Notes: generated by a model from the letters alone, not told the origin. A stretch of 64,000 nt of DNA from RGIG3102 sp964369975 (GCA_964369975.1 CAYJFZ010000003.1:62001-126000); one strand, 5' to 3'. Counted from the first letter of the stretch, positions 16,077 through 25,854 are shown. Translations and numbers: made by a program.

Positions 16077-17582
16077 TTAGAATTGGAAATATATAAACGG
16101 TGCTGCTACATAGTCAACTCCATAAACACCAAAAACTAAAGTTAGTATAACAAGGATATATATTAAAAAATAGCGTTTATAGCCTGTTTTTGGCAATGTT
16201 ACTCCTTTTGTATACAAGTAATCGTGTATAAACAAAATTACTAAACAAAATAATGCAACATATAACTCTCTTGAATTAAGGCCAAGTGTATTTATTAAAG
16301 ATAAATCGCTCGCATTAAAATCAAAAAATATCTTTGTTAATATTTCAAATGCAACTAAGACACTGTCGCTTCTAAAAAAGATATAGGAAATACAAACGAT
16401 AAAAAAGGTGAATACAATCAATAGCGATTTATGTATAGCGCTATCTGTATTTATTTTCAAGCTTTTATTTAATTTTTTGCGAGATTTTTTAGAAATTATT
16501 TCCACAGCTCTATAAAAGCCATGTAAAAATCCCCATATAATAAAAGTCCAGCTTGCCCCATGCCATAGTCCGCTAATTATAAATACAATAAATATACTTG
16601 TTAATATCGGCGGCTTTGAAAAAAATTTACCTATTAAGGGGATTTTGCTAAAAGGATTATTCCACACTAAAGGTGTATAGATATAATCTTGAAACCAGCC
16701 AGATAGTGAAATATGCCATCTTTGCCAAAAGGCACTAATTGAAGTAGAGAGATACGGAGCTTTAAAGTTTTCCATTAAATTTATACCTAAAACTTTTGCT
16801 GAGCCGACTGCTATAGTTGAATAAGAGTAAAAATCACAATAAACTTGAAATGAGAAAAGTATAGTTGATATTAATAATATTGACCCACTATACATAGTAT
16901 GATTTGAATAAACTGTATTCACTACCACCGCAAGCCTGTCCGCTATAACAAGTTTTAAGAAAAAACCCCAACTCATTATAAGAACACCATTTATAATGTT
17001 ATTATAATTTATATTTCGAGGCGAATTTATTTGAGGTAATAAATTAGAAGAACGCTCTATTGGTCCTGCTACAAGTTGTGGAAAAAATGATACAAAAAGA
17101 GCATACTTTAAAATATTTCTTTCAGCATTTATATTTTTTCTATAGACATCAATAGTATATCCAATAGCTTGAAAGGTATAAAAACTTATTCCTACTGGTA
17201 AAGCTATTCTTAAAAAATTAAAATTTGCGCCAGAAATGATGTTAATATTTTCTAAGAAAAAATTATAGTATTTAAAAACGAATAAAATACCTAAATTAAT
17301 TAATAAACATATATTAAGAGTGAGTTTTGGGGATAATTTAATTTTAAAAATAGATATCACCTCATCATTTTTATACGAGTTATCTATTATTATTGAACAA
17401 AAATAAGTAACTAATATTGATATGACTATTAGTGATAAATATTTAACATCCCAGCTCGCATAAAAAATAAAACTTGCAATTAACAGTACTATATACGCCT
17501 TATTTTTAGGAGCTATAAAATACAATGCAGTTACTATTGGATAAAATATTAAAAAATTTATTGAATTAAATAGCATAGACAC
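16077..17582 (-). CDS. MBOAT family O-acyltransferase (AlgI-like)
   Basis: This 501-residue polytopic protein has the MBOAT hallmarks: PVGISFYTFQAIGYTIDVYR, FPQLVAGPIERSS, FWQRWHISLSGWFQDYIY and the catalytic His in SGLWHGASW. It transfers an acyl, usually acetyl, group across the membrane to surface sugars. AAAGGAG precedes the ATG. The SGNH-like partner follows within 25 bases, as in alginate and teichoic acid acylation systems. It resembles AlgI more than DltB in length, and no dltA or dltC genes are nearby, so exopolysaccharide acetylation is the better guess. Confidence 0.92.
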   Translation of the reverse strand: MSMLFNSINFLIFYPIVTALYFIAPKNKAYIVLLIASFIFYASWDVKYLSLIVISILVTYFCSIIIDNSYKNDEVISIFKIKLSPKLTLNICLLINLGILFVFKYYNFFLENINIISGANFNFLRIALPVGISFYTFQAIGYTIDVYRKNINAERNILKYALFVSFFPQLVAGPIERSSNLLPQINSPRNINYNNIINGVLIMSWGFFLKLVIADRLAVVVNTVYSNHTMYSGSILLISTILFSFQVYCDFYSYSTIAVGSAKVLGINLMENFKAPYLSTSISAFWQRWHISLSGWFQDYIYTPLVWNNPFSKIPLIGKFFSKPPILTSIFIVFIISGLWHGASWTFIIWGFLHGFYRAVEIISKKSRKKLNKSLKINTDSAIHKSLLIVFTFFIVCISYIFFRSDSVLVAFEILTKIFFDFNASDLSLINTLGLNSRELYVALFCLVILFIHDYLYTKGVTLPKTGYKRYFLIYILVILTLVFGVYGVDYVAAPFIYFQF

Positions 17583-17604
17583 TCCTTTTAATAAATTAGG
17601 TATA

Positions 17605-17640
17605 AAAACACTTTTTTTATTTTTTAAGTGTTTTTATTAT
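17605..17640. terminator. AT-rich hairpin between MBOAT and GT2 genes
   Basis: AAAAACACTT pairs with AAGTGTTTTT across a T-rich loop. It lies between the GT2 stop (17793) and the MBOAT start (17582), so it may attenuate read-through. The strand assignment is uncertain. Confidence 0.4.
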
Positions 17641-17741
17641 AGCATATTCAGCTATGCTTTTTAGATTAAGATTATTAATTTCACTAAATTATATGTTGCA
17701 AAAAATATAGTATCAATTAAAACATAGGATATAATTAAAAA

Positions 17742-17780
17742 GCTTAAGATTATAAAATATTGAATATTTTATAATCTTTT
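17742..17780 (-). terminator. terminator of the GT2 gene
   Basis: A perfect 15-bp inverted repeat (AGATTATAAAATATT at 17747-17761 and its complement at 17763-17777) lies just after the GT2 stop and is followed by a U run on the minus strand. Confidence 0.65.
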
Positions 17781-17792
17781 ATAGTTTTGTAT

Positions 17793-18746
17793 TTATTGTT
17801 TATTTTGAGTTTTTGTTAGGTTTGTCTCTTTTGTAATATATATAGGTCTATTTTTTGTCTCAAGGTAAGATTTTGACATATACTGTCCTAAAATACCGAT
17901 GCTTAATAATTGTATTCCACCTAAAAATAATATTATAGAAATTGTCGAAGGATAGCCATCAACAGGGTCGCCATATAAAAGCGTTTTAGCTACAAAAAAT
18001 ACCATCATACCAACAGCTATCACACAGCAAAAAATCCCCATTAAGCTTGATATAATAAGCGGGGTTGTTGAAAAGGCTACTATCCCATCTATTGAATATA
18101 ATAGTAGTGAGAAAAAGTTCCATTTTGTTTGCCCTGCTACTCTTTCAACATTTTCATAATCAAGCCACAATGTATCAAATCCAACCCAAGATAATATGCC
18201 TTTTGAAAATCTATTATACTCTTTTAATTCTAAAATTGCATCTACCATTTGCCTTGTCATCATCCTGAAATCTCTTGCTCCATTAACAATTTCAGTTTTT
18301 GAAATTTTATTTATCAATTTATAAAACATTTTCGCAAAAAAACTTCTGATAACAGGCTCACCTTTCCTCGTTGAGCGTTTAGTTGCAACACAGTCGTAAT
18401 TATTTTCTTCTATTTCTTGTATCATTCTAGGTAAAAGACTTGGTGGATCTTGTAAATCAGCATCCATTAAAACAACATAATCACCTTTTGAATTTTCAAT
18501 TCCTGCATACATCGCACTCTCTTTGCCAAAATTCCTTGAAAAAGAGATATATTTTACTCGCTCATCTTTTTTAGATAATTCTTTTAAAATACTGAGTGTT
18601 CTATCTTTAGAACCATCATTAATGAATAAAATTTCGTAATCTATATTTTGTATATTTTTTAAAGTTTCACTTAACTCATTATAAAAAATCTCAACCATTT
18701 CTTCTTCATTAAAACATGGTACAGCAATGCTAAGTAATTTATTCAT
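17793..18746 (-). CDS. GtrB/CsbB-like polyprenyl-phosphate glycosyltransferase
   Basis: This 317-residue family 2 glycosyltransferase has the N-terminal nucleotide-sugar domain with PCFNEEEMV, FINDGSKDRT and the DADLQDPP metal-binding motif. Two C-terminal membrane helices follow (about residues 228-255 and 263-290). This architecture matches GtrB, CsbB and dolichol-phosphate-mannose synthases, which load a sugar onto undecaprenyl phosphate for transfer outside the cell. A GT-C type acceptor enzyme, possibly the PTPS-related protein downstream, would use that product. It is separated from the MBOAT gene by two hairpins, so it may be its own transcript. Confidence 0.9.
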   Translation of the reverse strand: MNKLLSIAVPCFNEEEMVEIFYNELSETLKNIQNIDYEILFINDGSKDRTLSILKELSKKDERVKYISFSRNFGKESAMYAGIENSKGDYVVLMDADLQDPPSLLPRMIQEIEENNYDCVATKRSTRKGEPVIRSFFAKMFYKLINKISKTEIVNGARDFRMMTRQMVDAILELKEYNRFSKGILSWVGFDTLWLDYENVERVAGQTKWNFFSLLLYSIDGIVAFSTTPLIISSLMGIFCCVIAVGMMVFFVAKTLLYGDPVDGYPSTISIILFLGGIQLLSIGILGQYMSKSYLETKNRPIYITKETNLTKTQNKQ

Positions 18747-18916
18747 ATTTACATAACCTCGTAATTTAAGTATAATATTTAAATTATATAATTTATCTAT
18801 TTAGTTTACCATATATTTAGCTGTTGTGTCAATGATGAATGAAGTTAAATCTATGCTGTATACTGTATATTTTAACATAATTTATCTTACATTGTTCTGC
18901 AACATAATAAACAAAA

Positions 18917-18955
18917 CTAAAACCCATAAGCGACTATCTGCCTATGGGTTTTTAT
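18917..18955 (-). terminator. terminator after the beta-helix lipoprotein gene
   Basis: The stem AAAACCCATA (18919-18928) / TATGGGTTTT (18943-18952) lies 48 bases past the minus-strand lipoprotein stop and is followed by a U-rich stretch. Confidence 0.65.
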
Positions 18956-18999
18956 ATAATTCGAGTATTATATAATATCATTATTTTTTATTTTCATCC

Positions 19000-20451
19000 T
19001 TAAGGTCGATTTCCCCCTGGTCTATTATTAGGCTGAGCCATTCCACCACCAAAACCACCAGGACCATTTGTATTCTGTGATACCTCATTGCCATTTTCAT
19101 CGGTTACACTACCGCCAGAAATAGTATATGCTCCACTTACATCTAATTCACTATCACCACCTGAATAAATAGCATCTACATCAATGACTATATCACCGCC
19201 TTCGATGATTAAATCTCCGTTTGAGTCAATACCATCACCTTGTGATTTTAAATAAATTGTACCACCTGTAATTTTTATAAAGCCTGTATCGCTATTTGCA
19301 TTCATGGCATCATCTAAAACTGTGATATTTATATTTCCACCGTTAATTGTCACCGTTTCTCCTTCAATTCCTTCATAGCCATTTTCTACTAAAATTTCAG
19401 CTGAATTAATAATTAAATCTGTGTCAGCATGAATCGCATCATCTCCTGAAATAATATTAAACACACCATCATTTATTACTAACACACCGTTTGCGTGAAT
19501 AGTATCCTCGTATGAATTAAGCAAAAATACACCACCGTTTATTGTGATATTAGTGCCTTTTAGCGAGCGCATACTATCTTCAAGTAAGTCTGTTGCTGAA
19601 ATAGTATCGCCTGAGCCCTCTCCCTTAGTAATTTCATTTAGCACTTCTACAAAGCCACCGCCTGTTGTAATATCAAAAGTACCACCTTCTATTTGTAATA
19701 AATTTTCAGCTGCAATACCGTCATGTAATGTATTAATAACAAAATTGCCACTATTGATTATTAGATTGCCTTTTTCTAAGTCTTCATCATTAGATGTTCT
19801 AAGCCCATCTCTATTAGAAGTAACATTTATATTAGAATTATCTATAGCAAGTAAGTCTTTACCTTCTATCCCGTGTTCTATTGCATTCACAGTAATATTT
19901 GTGTTTTGGATTATAAGGTCATCACGACTATTAATTCCATCTTTATAAAGCGTATTAACAATCAAACTTCCTTCTCCAGTTATAAGAGTATCAGCGTTTG
20001 AATGTACAGCACCTGATAAAAATTCTTCATCGACAGTTTCAATTTTACCTTGATTTACAGTATTTTCGCCGATGAGTATAATAACAACATCCTCAGCTTC
20101 AGTAATATTTAATGGTGTATCTGTATCACTTGCAGCGCTTACCTCATTTAATACAAGATAAACTGTGCCTGAATCGGTAGTTTTATCAACATTTACAGTG
20201 ATACTCGAATAATCTCCTGCAAACTCATATGCTCCACTTTCAGTAATTAAAACTGCATCTTCGTTTTCAATTTTAATAGCTGAGTTTATTTTGTCTTGAT
20301 AATCTAAGTGCGTAAAATCAACAATATCACTATTAATGTTATTTGTATTTTCAACTATAATATCTTCATTTGTGTTTAAATCACTACCCTGACTGCATCC
20401 AACAAATACCAATGTCATAAATGATAACGCTATTATTAGTATCTTTTTCAT
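19000..20451 (-). CDS. Cthe_2159-like beta-helix lipoprotein (carbohydrate-binding)
   Basis: This 483-residue lipoprotein has lipobox V-G-C with C19 and a long right-handed beta-helix. About a dozen imperfect repeats of the form (D/N)xLxIxGGxxxIxxxxDGI run from residue about 110 to 460, typical of the family with the carbohydrate-binding domain of Clostridium thermocellum Cthe_2159. That family binds acidic polysaccharides or cellulose with calcium. The last 30 residues are Gly/Pro/Asn-rich and disordered. It has an AAGGAG ribosome site and stands alone. It is probably a surface sugar-binding protein; a lyase activity is less likely as no catalytic motif is seen. Confidence 0.82.
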   Translation of the reverse strand: MKKILIIALSFMTLVFVGCSQGSDLNTNEDIIVENTNNINSDIVDFTHLDYQDKINSAIKIENEDAVLITESGAYEFAGDYSSITVNVDKTTDSGTVYLVLNEVSAASDTDTPLNITEAEDVVIILIGENTVNQGKIETVDEEFLSGAVHSNADTLITGEGSLIVNTLYKDGINSRDDLIIQNTNITVNAIEHGIEGKDLLAIDNSNINVTSNRDGLRTSNDEDLEKGNLIINSGNFVINTLHDGIAAENLLQIEGGTFDITTGGGFVEVLNEITKGEGSGDTISATDLLEDSMRSLKGTNITINGGVFLLNSYEDTIHANGVLVINDGVFNIISGDDAIHADTDLIINSAEILVENGYEGIEGETVTINGGNINITVLDDAMNANSDTGFIKITGGTIYLKSQGDGIDSNGDLIIEGGDIVIDVDAIYSGGDSELDVSGAYTISGGSVTDENGNEVSQNTNGPGGFGGGMAQPNNRPGGNRP

Positions 20452-20589
20452 ATTTTATCTCCTTTTATTAAAAAATTTAATTTATCCTTATTATATAAGA
20501 CATACCTTAAATATACTTTAAATTTATATTAAATTTATTATTGGTTATTTTAATTGATATTATCTTGTAAATGCTATTTAATACGAAAT

Positions 20590-20619
20590 AAAAAACACAA
20601 TCCTAAGATTGTGTTTTTT
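20590..20619 (-). terminator. terminator after tRNA-Leu
   Basis: The stem AACACAATC / GATTGTGTT with a 4-base loop is flanked by A and T runs, immediately downstream of the minus-strand tRNA. Confidence 0.8.
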
Positions 20620-20702
20620 TGGTGCGGATAAAGAGACTTGAACTCTTACGGTCTCCCACTAGAGCCTAAATCTAGCGCGTCTGCCAATTCCGCCATATCC
20701 GC
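20620..20702 (-). tRNA. tRNA-Leu (anticodon UAG)
   Basis: The minus strand folds as a class II tRNA. The acceptor stem is GCGGATA / TATCCGC (7 pairs). The anticodon stem CTAGA / TCTAG encloses the loop TTTAGGC with anticodon TAG. A long variable arm (TGGGAGACCG) and T-loop GTTCAAG are present. The discriminator is A, and CCA is encoded in the DNA. The long variable arm and anticodon fix it as leucine, reading CUA. Confidence 0.97.
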
Positions 20703-20771
20703 ATATAGCCACTGAAATAATCAGCTTTTATATTATACTCTGCGTAAGTTAATTTGTCAAGACATTTTTAT

Positions 20772-22037
20772 TTACTTTTTTATTAAATTTTCGTTTATTT
20801 TTTGTGCTGATAATAATATCGCTACTCTTGCCATTTCAAAGCTTGGTCCACCTTGCATATACGCTATAAAAGGCTCTCTTATCGGAGCATCACAAGATAG
20901 TTCTAATGAGCCACCCATAATAAATGTACCTGCTGCCATTATAACTTCACTATCATAACCTGGCATAGCCCAAGGCTCTGGGGTAACATAGCTATCAATT
21001 GGAGATAAATGCTGTATAGCTTGGGCAATTGCTATTACATTTTCTTTAGTTTTAGCAACAATTGAAGTTACTATATCATTTCTTTCTTGCGTATATCTTG
21101 GCTGTGTTTCAAAGCCTAATTGCTCATATATGCAAGAAGAGTATATACTTGATTTAATTGCATTTTCAACTGTCATCGGTGCAAAATAAAGCCCTAAGTA
21201 TAACTGCCTTAATACATCAAGAGAACAACCCACTTCTGCTCCTGTTCCTGGACTTGATAGCCTATGTGCGCAAAGCTCTACTAAGTCTTTTCTGCCTGCA
21301 ATGTATCCTCCTGTTGGAGCTATTGCACCACCCGGATTTTTAATTAATGAGCCTATAATTAAATCAGCGCCTACCTGTGTAGGTTCTTTATAAGAAGTAA
21401 ACTCGCCATAGCAATTATCAACCATAACTATAACTTCACTATTCACTTTTTTAACTTCGATTACTACTTCCTCTATATCTTTAATGCTTAATGCTTTTCT
21501 TTTTGCATACCCTCTACTTCTTTGTATGTAGCAAACTTTAGCGTTTTTTACTTTTTCTTTTACAAGGTCTATATCTATTTTTTCACCGTCTATTAAATCG
21601 CATTGCTCATAATTTACGCCAAATTCTTTTAAGCTTCCATATTTTGAATCATTGATGCCGATAACACTGTGAATAGTATCATAAGGAGTGCCTGTTATGC
21701 AAAGCATTGTATCATTAGGGCGAAGTATTCCAAAAAGTGCAACTGATAAAGCGTGTGTGCCTGACATGAAATTATGTCTACAAATTGCATCTTGCGCCCC
21801 TACTATTCTTGCAAAAAGTTTATCTAAGCCGTCTCTGCCTTTATCATCATAGCCATAGCCTGTAGTTCCAACTAAATGCTGTGCTGATATTTTCTCTTTT
21901 GTAAAGGCATTTAGCACTTTTAATTGATTATATTTAGAAATATCTTCTACTTTTTCAAAGTACTCTTTACAAAGTCCCATTACTTTTTCATCTAAAATTA
22001 AACTTTCTTTTTTTATATCAAAAAAATTATCTATCAT
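20772..22037 (-). CDS. methionine gamma-lyase family (YnbB/aluminium resistance) PLP enzyme
   Basis: This 421-residue PLP-dependent protein of the Cys/Met metabolism fold has FMSGTHALSVALFG, which binds the cofactor phosphate. VMVDNCYGEF contains the Asp that pairs with the pyridine nitrogen, and IGSLIKNPGG carries the probable Schiff-base lysine. The full length and these blocks match the family annotated as methionine gamma-lyase family or aluminium resistance protein (YnbB in Bacillus). The true substrate is unsettled. It lies 18 bases after murD on the same strand, so it is likely co-transcribed. Confidence 0.92.
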   Translation of the reverse strand: MIDNFFDIKKESLILDEKVMGLCKEYFEKVEDISKYNQLKVLNAFTKEKISAQHLVGTTGYGYDDKGRDGLDKLFARIVGAQDAICRHNFMSGTHALSVALFGILRPNDTMLCITGTPYDTIHSVIGINDSKYGSLKEFGVNYEQCDLIDGEKIDIDLVKEKVKNAKVCYIQRSRGYAKRKALSIKDIEEVVIEVKKVNSEVIVMVDNCYGEFTSYKEPTQVGADLIIGSLIKNPGGAIAPTGGYIAGRKDLVELCAHRLSSPGTGAEVGCSLDVLRQLYLGLYFAPMTVENAIKSSIYSSCIYEQLGFETQPRYTQERNDIVTSIVAKTKENVIAIAQAIQHLSPIDSYVTPEPWAMPGYDSEVIMAAGTFIMGGSLELSCDAPIREPFIAYMQGGPSFEMARVAILLSAQKINENLIKK

Positions 22038-22055
22038 ATCTTTATATCTTAATTT

Positions 22056-23438
22056 TTACTTCAGCTGATTTACCAGTGATTTAAAATGTTCCCCTCTTTT
22101 TTCAAAATTTTCATACATATCAAAACTTGCACTCGCACTTGAAAGCATAGCTATATCACCATCTTGTGTATTTTCATACATTAGTTTTACTGCTTGCTCC
22201 ATACTATCTGCTTTTAATATTTTTATTTTACTTTCATCAAAATCCTTATTATTTTTTAAGGCTTCATATATCATAGGCCCTGTTTGCCCCATCAATACTA
22301 ATAATTTTACTCTATTTATAATATGAGGTACTAAAGGCTCAAAAGATATTTTTTTATCATAGCCACCAGCTATTAAAGATATTTTTTGATTAAAGCTGTT
22401 AAGACCTGCTATTGTTCTTGTGGGAGATGTTCCTATTGAGTCGTTATACCATCTCACTCCATTTAACTCTCTAACTGGCTCAATTCTATGCTCAACACCT
22501 TTAAATGTTTTAGCTACTTCTTTCATCACATCAATAGACACATCATCTTTTACAGCACAAAAGGCAGCTAATAAATTTTCTAAATTATGCTCACCTCTTA
22601 AGGCTACATCGTCCTTATTTATTACCTCTTTATCATCTAACATTAAAAATCCGCTTTTATTTATATATCCACCTTTTAAAAGTTCAGTTTTTCTTGAAAA
22701 ATATACACCCTCTCCCACTACTTCATCCATAAAGTTTTTAGTAGTTTCGTTTTCATAGCCTAAAACAGTTAAAGAATCTTTTTCTTGATATAAGAATAAA
22801 TTTTTCTTAGCTAAAATGTATTCCTGCATTGTTTTGTGTACATCTAAGTGATTTGGAGTAACATTAGTTACCACGCATACATCTACTTTATTTTTCATAG
22901 AAATTAGTTGAAAACTTGATAATTCTAACACAGCCACATCATCTTTATTAATTTCTTCAATCATAGGTAGTAAGGCTTTGCCGATGTTTCCACCTAAATG
23001 GGTAGTCTTGCCTGATTTTCTAAGCATCTGTGCAATAAGGCTTGTTGTAGTAGTTTTTCCATCTGAGCCTGTTACTGCAAAAGTTTTACAAGGACAAAGA
23101 AGTAAAAACAGCTCTGTTTCACTGGTTACTAAAGTGCCATTTTTAATTTCTTGTTGTAATAAATCATTATAAAAGTAAAAGCCGGGGGTACGCATTATCA
23201 TATCTTGATTTTTAATACCTTTTAAATTATCTTCTCCTAATGATAAATTTATATTTAGTTTTAATAATTCATCTTTATACTCTTTAAAATCATCTAAGTT
23301 CTTCTTATCACATAAGGTCACTATTGCACCTTTTTTTACAAATATTTCAATAAGCTGTCTGTGGCTAACTCCTGCCCCTATAAAGCAGACTTTTTTGCCC
23401 TCTAACCAGTTATAAAATTCTTCCCTATTATTAAACAT
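22056..23438 (-). CDS. murD: UDP-N-acetylmuramoylalanine--D-glutamate ligase
   Basis: This 460-residue Mur ligase adds D-glutamate to UDP-MurNAc-L-Ala in the cytosolic stage of peptidoglycan synthesis. The N-terminal Rossmann-like domain starts CFIGAGVSHRQLIEIF. The ATP loop is TGSDGKTTTT near residue 118. The central domain carries VTNVTPNHLDVH, and the C-terminal domain has YNDSIGTSPTRTIAGL and LIAGGYDKK. The length fits MurD, and the final domain has the MurD rather than MurC/E pattern. AGGTGAG precedes the ATG. No other dcw-cluster genes are adjacent, so it is detached from the usual cell wall cluster. Confidence 0.95.
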   Translation of the reverse strand: MFNNREEFYNWLEGKKVCFIGAGVSHRQLIEIFVKKGAIVTLCDKKNLDDFKEYKDELLKLNINLSLGEDNLKGIKNQDMIMRTPGFYFYNDLLQQEIKNGTLVTSETELFLLLCPCKTFAVTGSDGKTTTTSLIAQMLRKSGKTTHLGGNIGKALLPMIEEINKDDVAVLELSSFQLISMKNKVDVCVVTNVTPNHLDVHKTMQEYILAKKNLFLYQEKDSLTVLGYENETTKNFMDEVVGEGVYFSRKTELLKGGYINKSGFLMLDDKEVINKDDVALRGEHNLENLLAAFCAVKDDVSIDVMKEVAKTFKGVEHRIEPVRELNGVRWYNDSIGTSPTRTIAGLNSFNQKISLIAGGYDKKISFEPLVPHIINRVKLLVLMGQTGPMIYEALKNNKDFDESKIKILKADSMEQAVKLMYENTQDGDIAMLSSASASFDMYENFEKRGEHFKSLVNQLK

Positions 23439-23556
23439 AACTCACCTCGTTTGCAAAATTATAAATTAAATTTATATACCTATTATAATATTATGCGCAA
23501 AATTAATCAACTATATATGCAAAGTGTAATAATTTAATTATTTTCTTAATTTTTTA

Positions 23557-23614
23557 TTGATAGAAATATATCTTTGTGTTATAATTCATAAATAAGTTAC
23601 AAATTGGTAACTTA
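23557..23614 (+). promoter_or_regulatory. glutamine synthetase promoter with adjacent palindrome
   Basis: TTGATA (23557-23562) and TATAAT (23580-23585) are 17 bp apart. A perfect 8-bp inverted repeat TAAGTTAC (23593-23600) / GTAACTTA (23607-23614) lies over the expected transcription start, the position for a repressor. Its owner is unknown. Confidence 0.5.
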
Positions 23615-23647
23615 AAATAAAAATATTAAAACAGGAGGGATTTTAAA

Positions 23648-25726
23648 ATGGCAATATTCACAGATGATTTTGGTAAAAAAGTATTTACCGACAAATTAAT
23701 GAGGGAGCGATTATCTAATAATACTTATGAATCATTAAGAAAAGTTATTGATGAAGGTATGATCTGGGATCCTGCTGTTGCAGATGAAGTGGCAAATGCA
23801 ATTAGAACATGGGCTATGGAACTCGGTGCTTCACATTTCGTGCATTGGTTCTCACCACTGACAGGCACAAACAGCGGCAGACATGATAGTTTTTTAGATG
23901 GCGTAGACAGTGAAGGAAAGCCGATAATAAATTTCTCCGGAAAATTATTATCTAAAGGTGAAAGTGATGCTTCAAGTTTTCCATCAGGAGGCTTAAGATC
24001 TACTTTTGAAGCAAGAGGATATACAATCTGGGATGTTACAAGTCCTTGTTTTGTAGTTGGTACAACGCTTTATATACCTACTGCTTTCGCAGCATTTACG
24101 GGTGAAGCTCTTGACCATAAAACTCCACTACTTCGTACAACTCAAGCTGTTAATAAGCAATCATTAAGAGTTTTCCATGCTTTAGGTTATAAAGATTTTA
24201 AATGGGTAAAGCCTACAATGGGCGCTGAGCAAGAATACTTCTTAGTCGACAAAAACTTATTTGATAAAAGACTTGATTTAAAAATTGCTGGCAGAACGAT
24301 TTTCGGTGCGCAACCGCCAAAAGGTCAAGAACTTGAAGACCATTATTATGGTAGCACAAAAGAAAAAGTAAGAGAGTTTATGCGCGATGTTGATAAGCAA
24401 TTGTGGGAACTTGGCGTTCCTTCTAAAACAGAGCATAACGAAGTTGCTCCAGGGCAGTTTGAAGTGGCTTGTGTTTATTCAACAGCTAACATAGCTTGTG
24501 ATCACAACCAAATAGTTATGGATGTTTTAAGAAAAACTGCTTTAAGACACGATATGACTTGTCTATTAAACGAAAAACCTTTTGCAGGTGTAAATGGTAG
24601 TGGTAAACACAATAACTATTCTCTTGCAACAAGCACAGGAATTAACTTACTAAACCCAGGCAAAAACCCAACAAATAATATATTATTCTTAATTACTTTA
24701 GCAGCATTTATAAAAGGTGTTGATGAACACGCTGACTTATTAAGATTATCTGCAACAGTTGCGACTAATGATTATCGTTTAGGAGCAGCAGAAGCACCAC
24801 CTGCTATTATTTCAATGTACTTAGGTAGTGAGTTAGTAAATGTATTAGAAAATATAGGTAAAGACTTAGACACTCCTTCTAAAGACCTTTTATTAGGTGC
24901 AAAAAGCCTTCCATTGCTAACTTTAGATGAAAATGATAGAAACCGTACTTCTCCTTTTGCTTTCACAGGCTCAAAATTTGAATTTAGAATGATGGGTTCT
25001 ACTCAATCTTTAGGCTTTACAAACACTATTATTAACGCTTTAGTAGCTGTTAGTATGCGTGACTTTGCAAGAGAACTTGAAGTAGCAGAAGATCCAACTA
25101 AAAAAGCATATGAAATAGTATCTAAGGTATATGAAGATCATAAACGCATTATCTTTAACGGCAATGGATATACTCAAGAATGGGTTGAAGAAGCACAAAG
25201 AAGAGGCCTTCCAAACCTTGACTGTACTGTAAAAGCTATTCCTGCTATTATCAAACCTGAAAATATAGCATTCCTAAAAAAAGCAAAAGCTTTAACAGAA
25301 ATCGAATGTCACTCAAGATATGAAGTTTTCTTTGAAACATATATAAAAACTATTAATATAGAATTAAATGTTGCTGCTGAAATGGTAGAACAACAAATAT
25401 TACCTTCTGCTATTAAGCATTTAGGCGAAATTGCAAAAGCTAACTATTATGCACAACAAACTAATTGTACAATTTCATCAAGTGTTGAAAAACAAAAAGA
25501 CTTAACAGCACTTATCGAAGAAATAAACACAAAATGCCAAGAGCTAAAAACAAATCATAAAAAAGCTTTAACAGCACAAGGTGTTAAAGAAGAAGCTGAA
25601 GCCTTATATGAAGTTTCTAAAACTAACCTTGCATCACTAAGAGTGAGCGTTGACACTTTAGAAAGAGCTTTACCAAAAGATGTTTGGCCAATGCCAAGCT
25701 ATACAGAATTATTATTTAACTTATAA
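23648..25726 (+). CDS. glnN: glutamine synthetase type III
   Basis: This 692-residue enzyme condenses glutamate and ammonia using ATP. The length and sequence fit the GSIII class rather than the 440-residue GSI. Diagnostic stretches are FVHWFSPLTG, SSFPSGGLRSTFEARGYT, the catalytic GAEQEYFLVD, TEHNEVAPGQFEVA and VNGSGKHNNYS with its ATP/Glu-binding residues. An extended C-terminal helical region (residues about 580-690) is typical of GSIII. A GGAGG ribosome site and a clear promoter precede it and a terminator follows, so it is monocistronic. No glnR or P-II gene is beside it. Confidence 0.96.
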   Translation: MAIFTDDFGKKVFTDKLMRERLSNNTYESLRKVIDEGMIWDPAVADEVANAIRTWAMELGASHFVHWFSPLTGTNSGRHDSFLDGVDSEGKPIINFSGKLLSKGESDASSFPSGGLRSTFEARGYTIWDVTSPCFVVGTTLYIPTAFAAFTGEALDHKTPLLRTTQAVNKQSLRVFHALGYKDFKWVKPTMGAEQEYFLVDKNLFDKRLDLKIAGRTIFGAQPPKGQELEDHYYGSTKEKVREFMRDVDKQLWELGVPSKTEHNEVAPGQFEVACVYSTANIACDHNQIVMDVLRKTALRHDMTCLLNEKPFAGVNGSGKHNNYSLATSTGINLLNPGKNPTNNILFLITLAAFIKGVDEHADLLRLSATVATNDYRLGAAEAPPAIISMYLGSELVNVLENIGKDLDTPSKDLLLGAKSLPLLTLDENDRNRTSPFAFTGSKFEFRMMGSTQSLGFTNTIINALVAVSMRDFARELEVAEDPTKKAYEIVSKVYEDHKRIIFNGNGYTQEWVEEAQRRGLPNLDCTVKAIPAIIKPENIAFLKKAKALTEIECHSRYEVFFETYIKTINIELNVAAEMVEQQILPSAIKHLGEIAKANYYAQQTNCTISSSVEKQKDLTALIEEINTKCQELKTNHKKALTAQGVKEEAEALYEVSKTNLASLRVSVDTLERALPKDVWPMPSYTELLFNL

Positions 25727-25757
25727 TAAATAAGATTTATAAATATCTAAATTGAAT

Positions 25758-25790
25758 TAAGACGGATAGTTATTACTATCCGTCTTTTTA
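25758..25790 (+). terminator. terminator of glnN
   Basis: AGACGGATAGT / ACTATCCGTCT form an 11-bp stem with a TATT loop and a T run. Confidence 0.9.
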
Positions 25791-25854
25791 TTGTTTTAAA
25801 ACCAAAATCCAATCAAAGGATTTTTTACTACTTAAATTATACTTTTTGTCTTAT

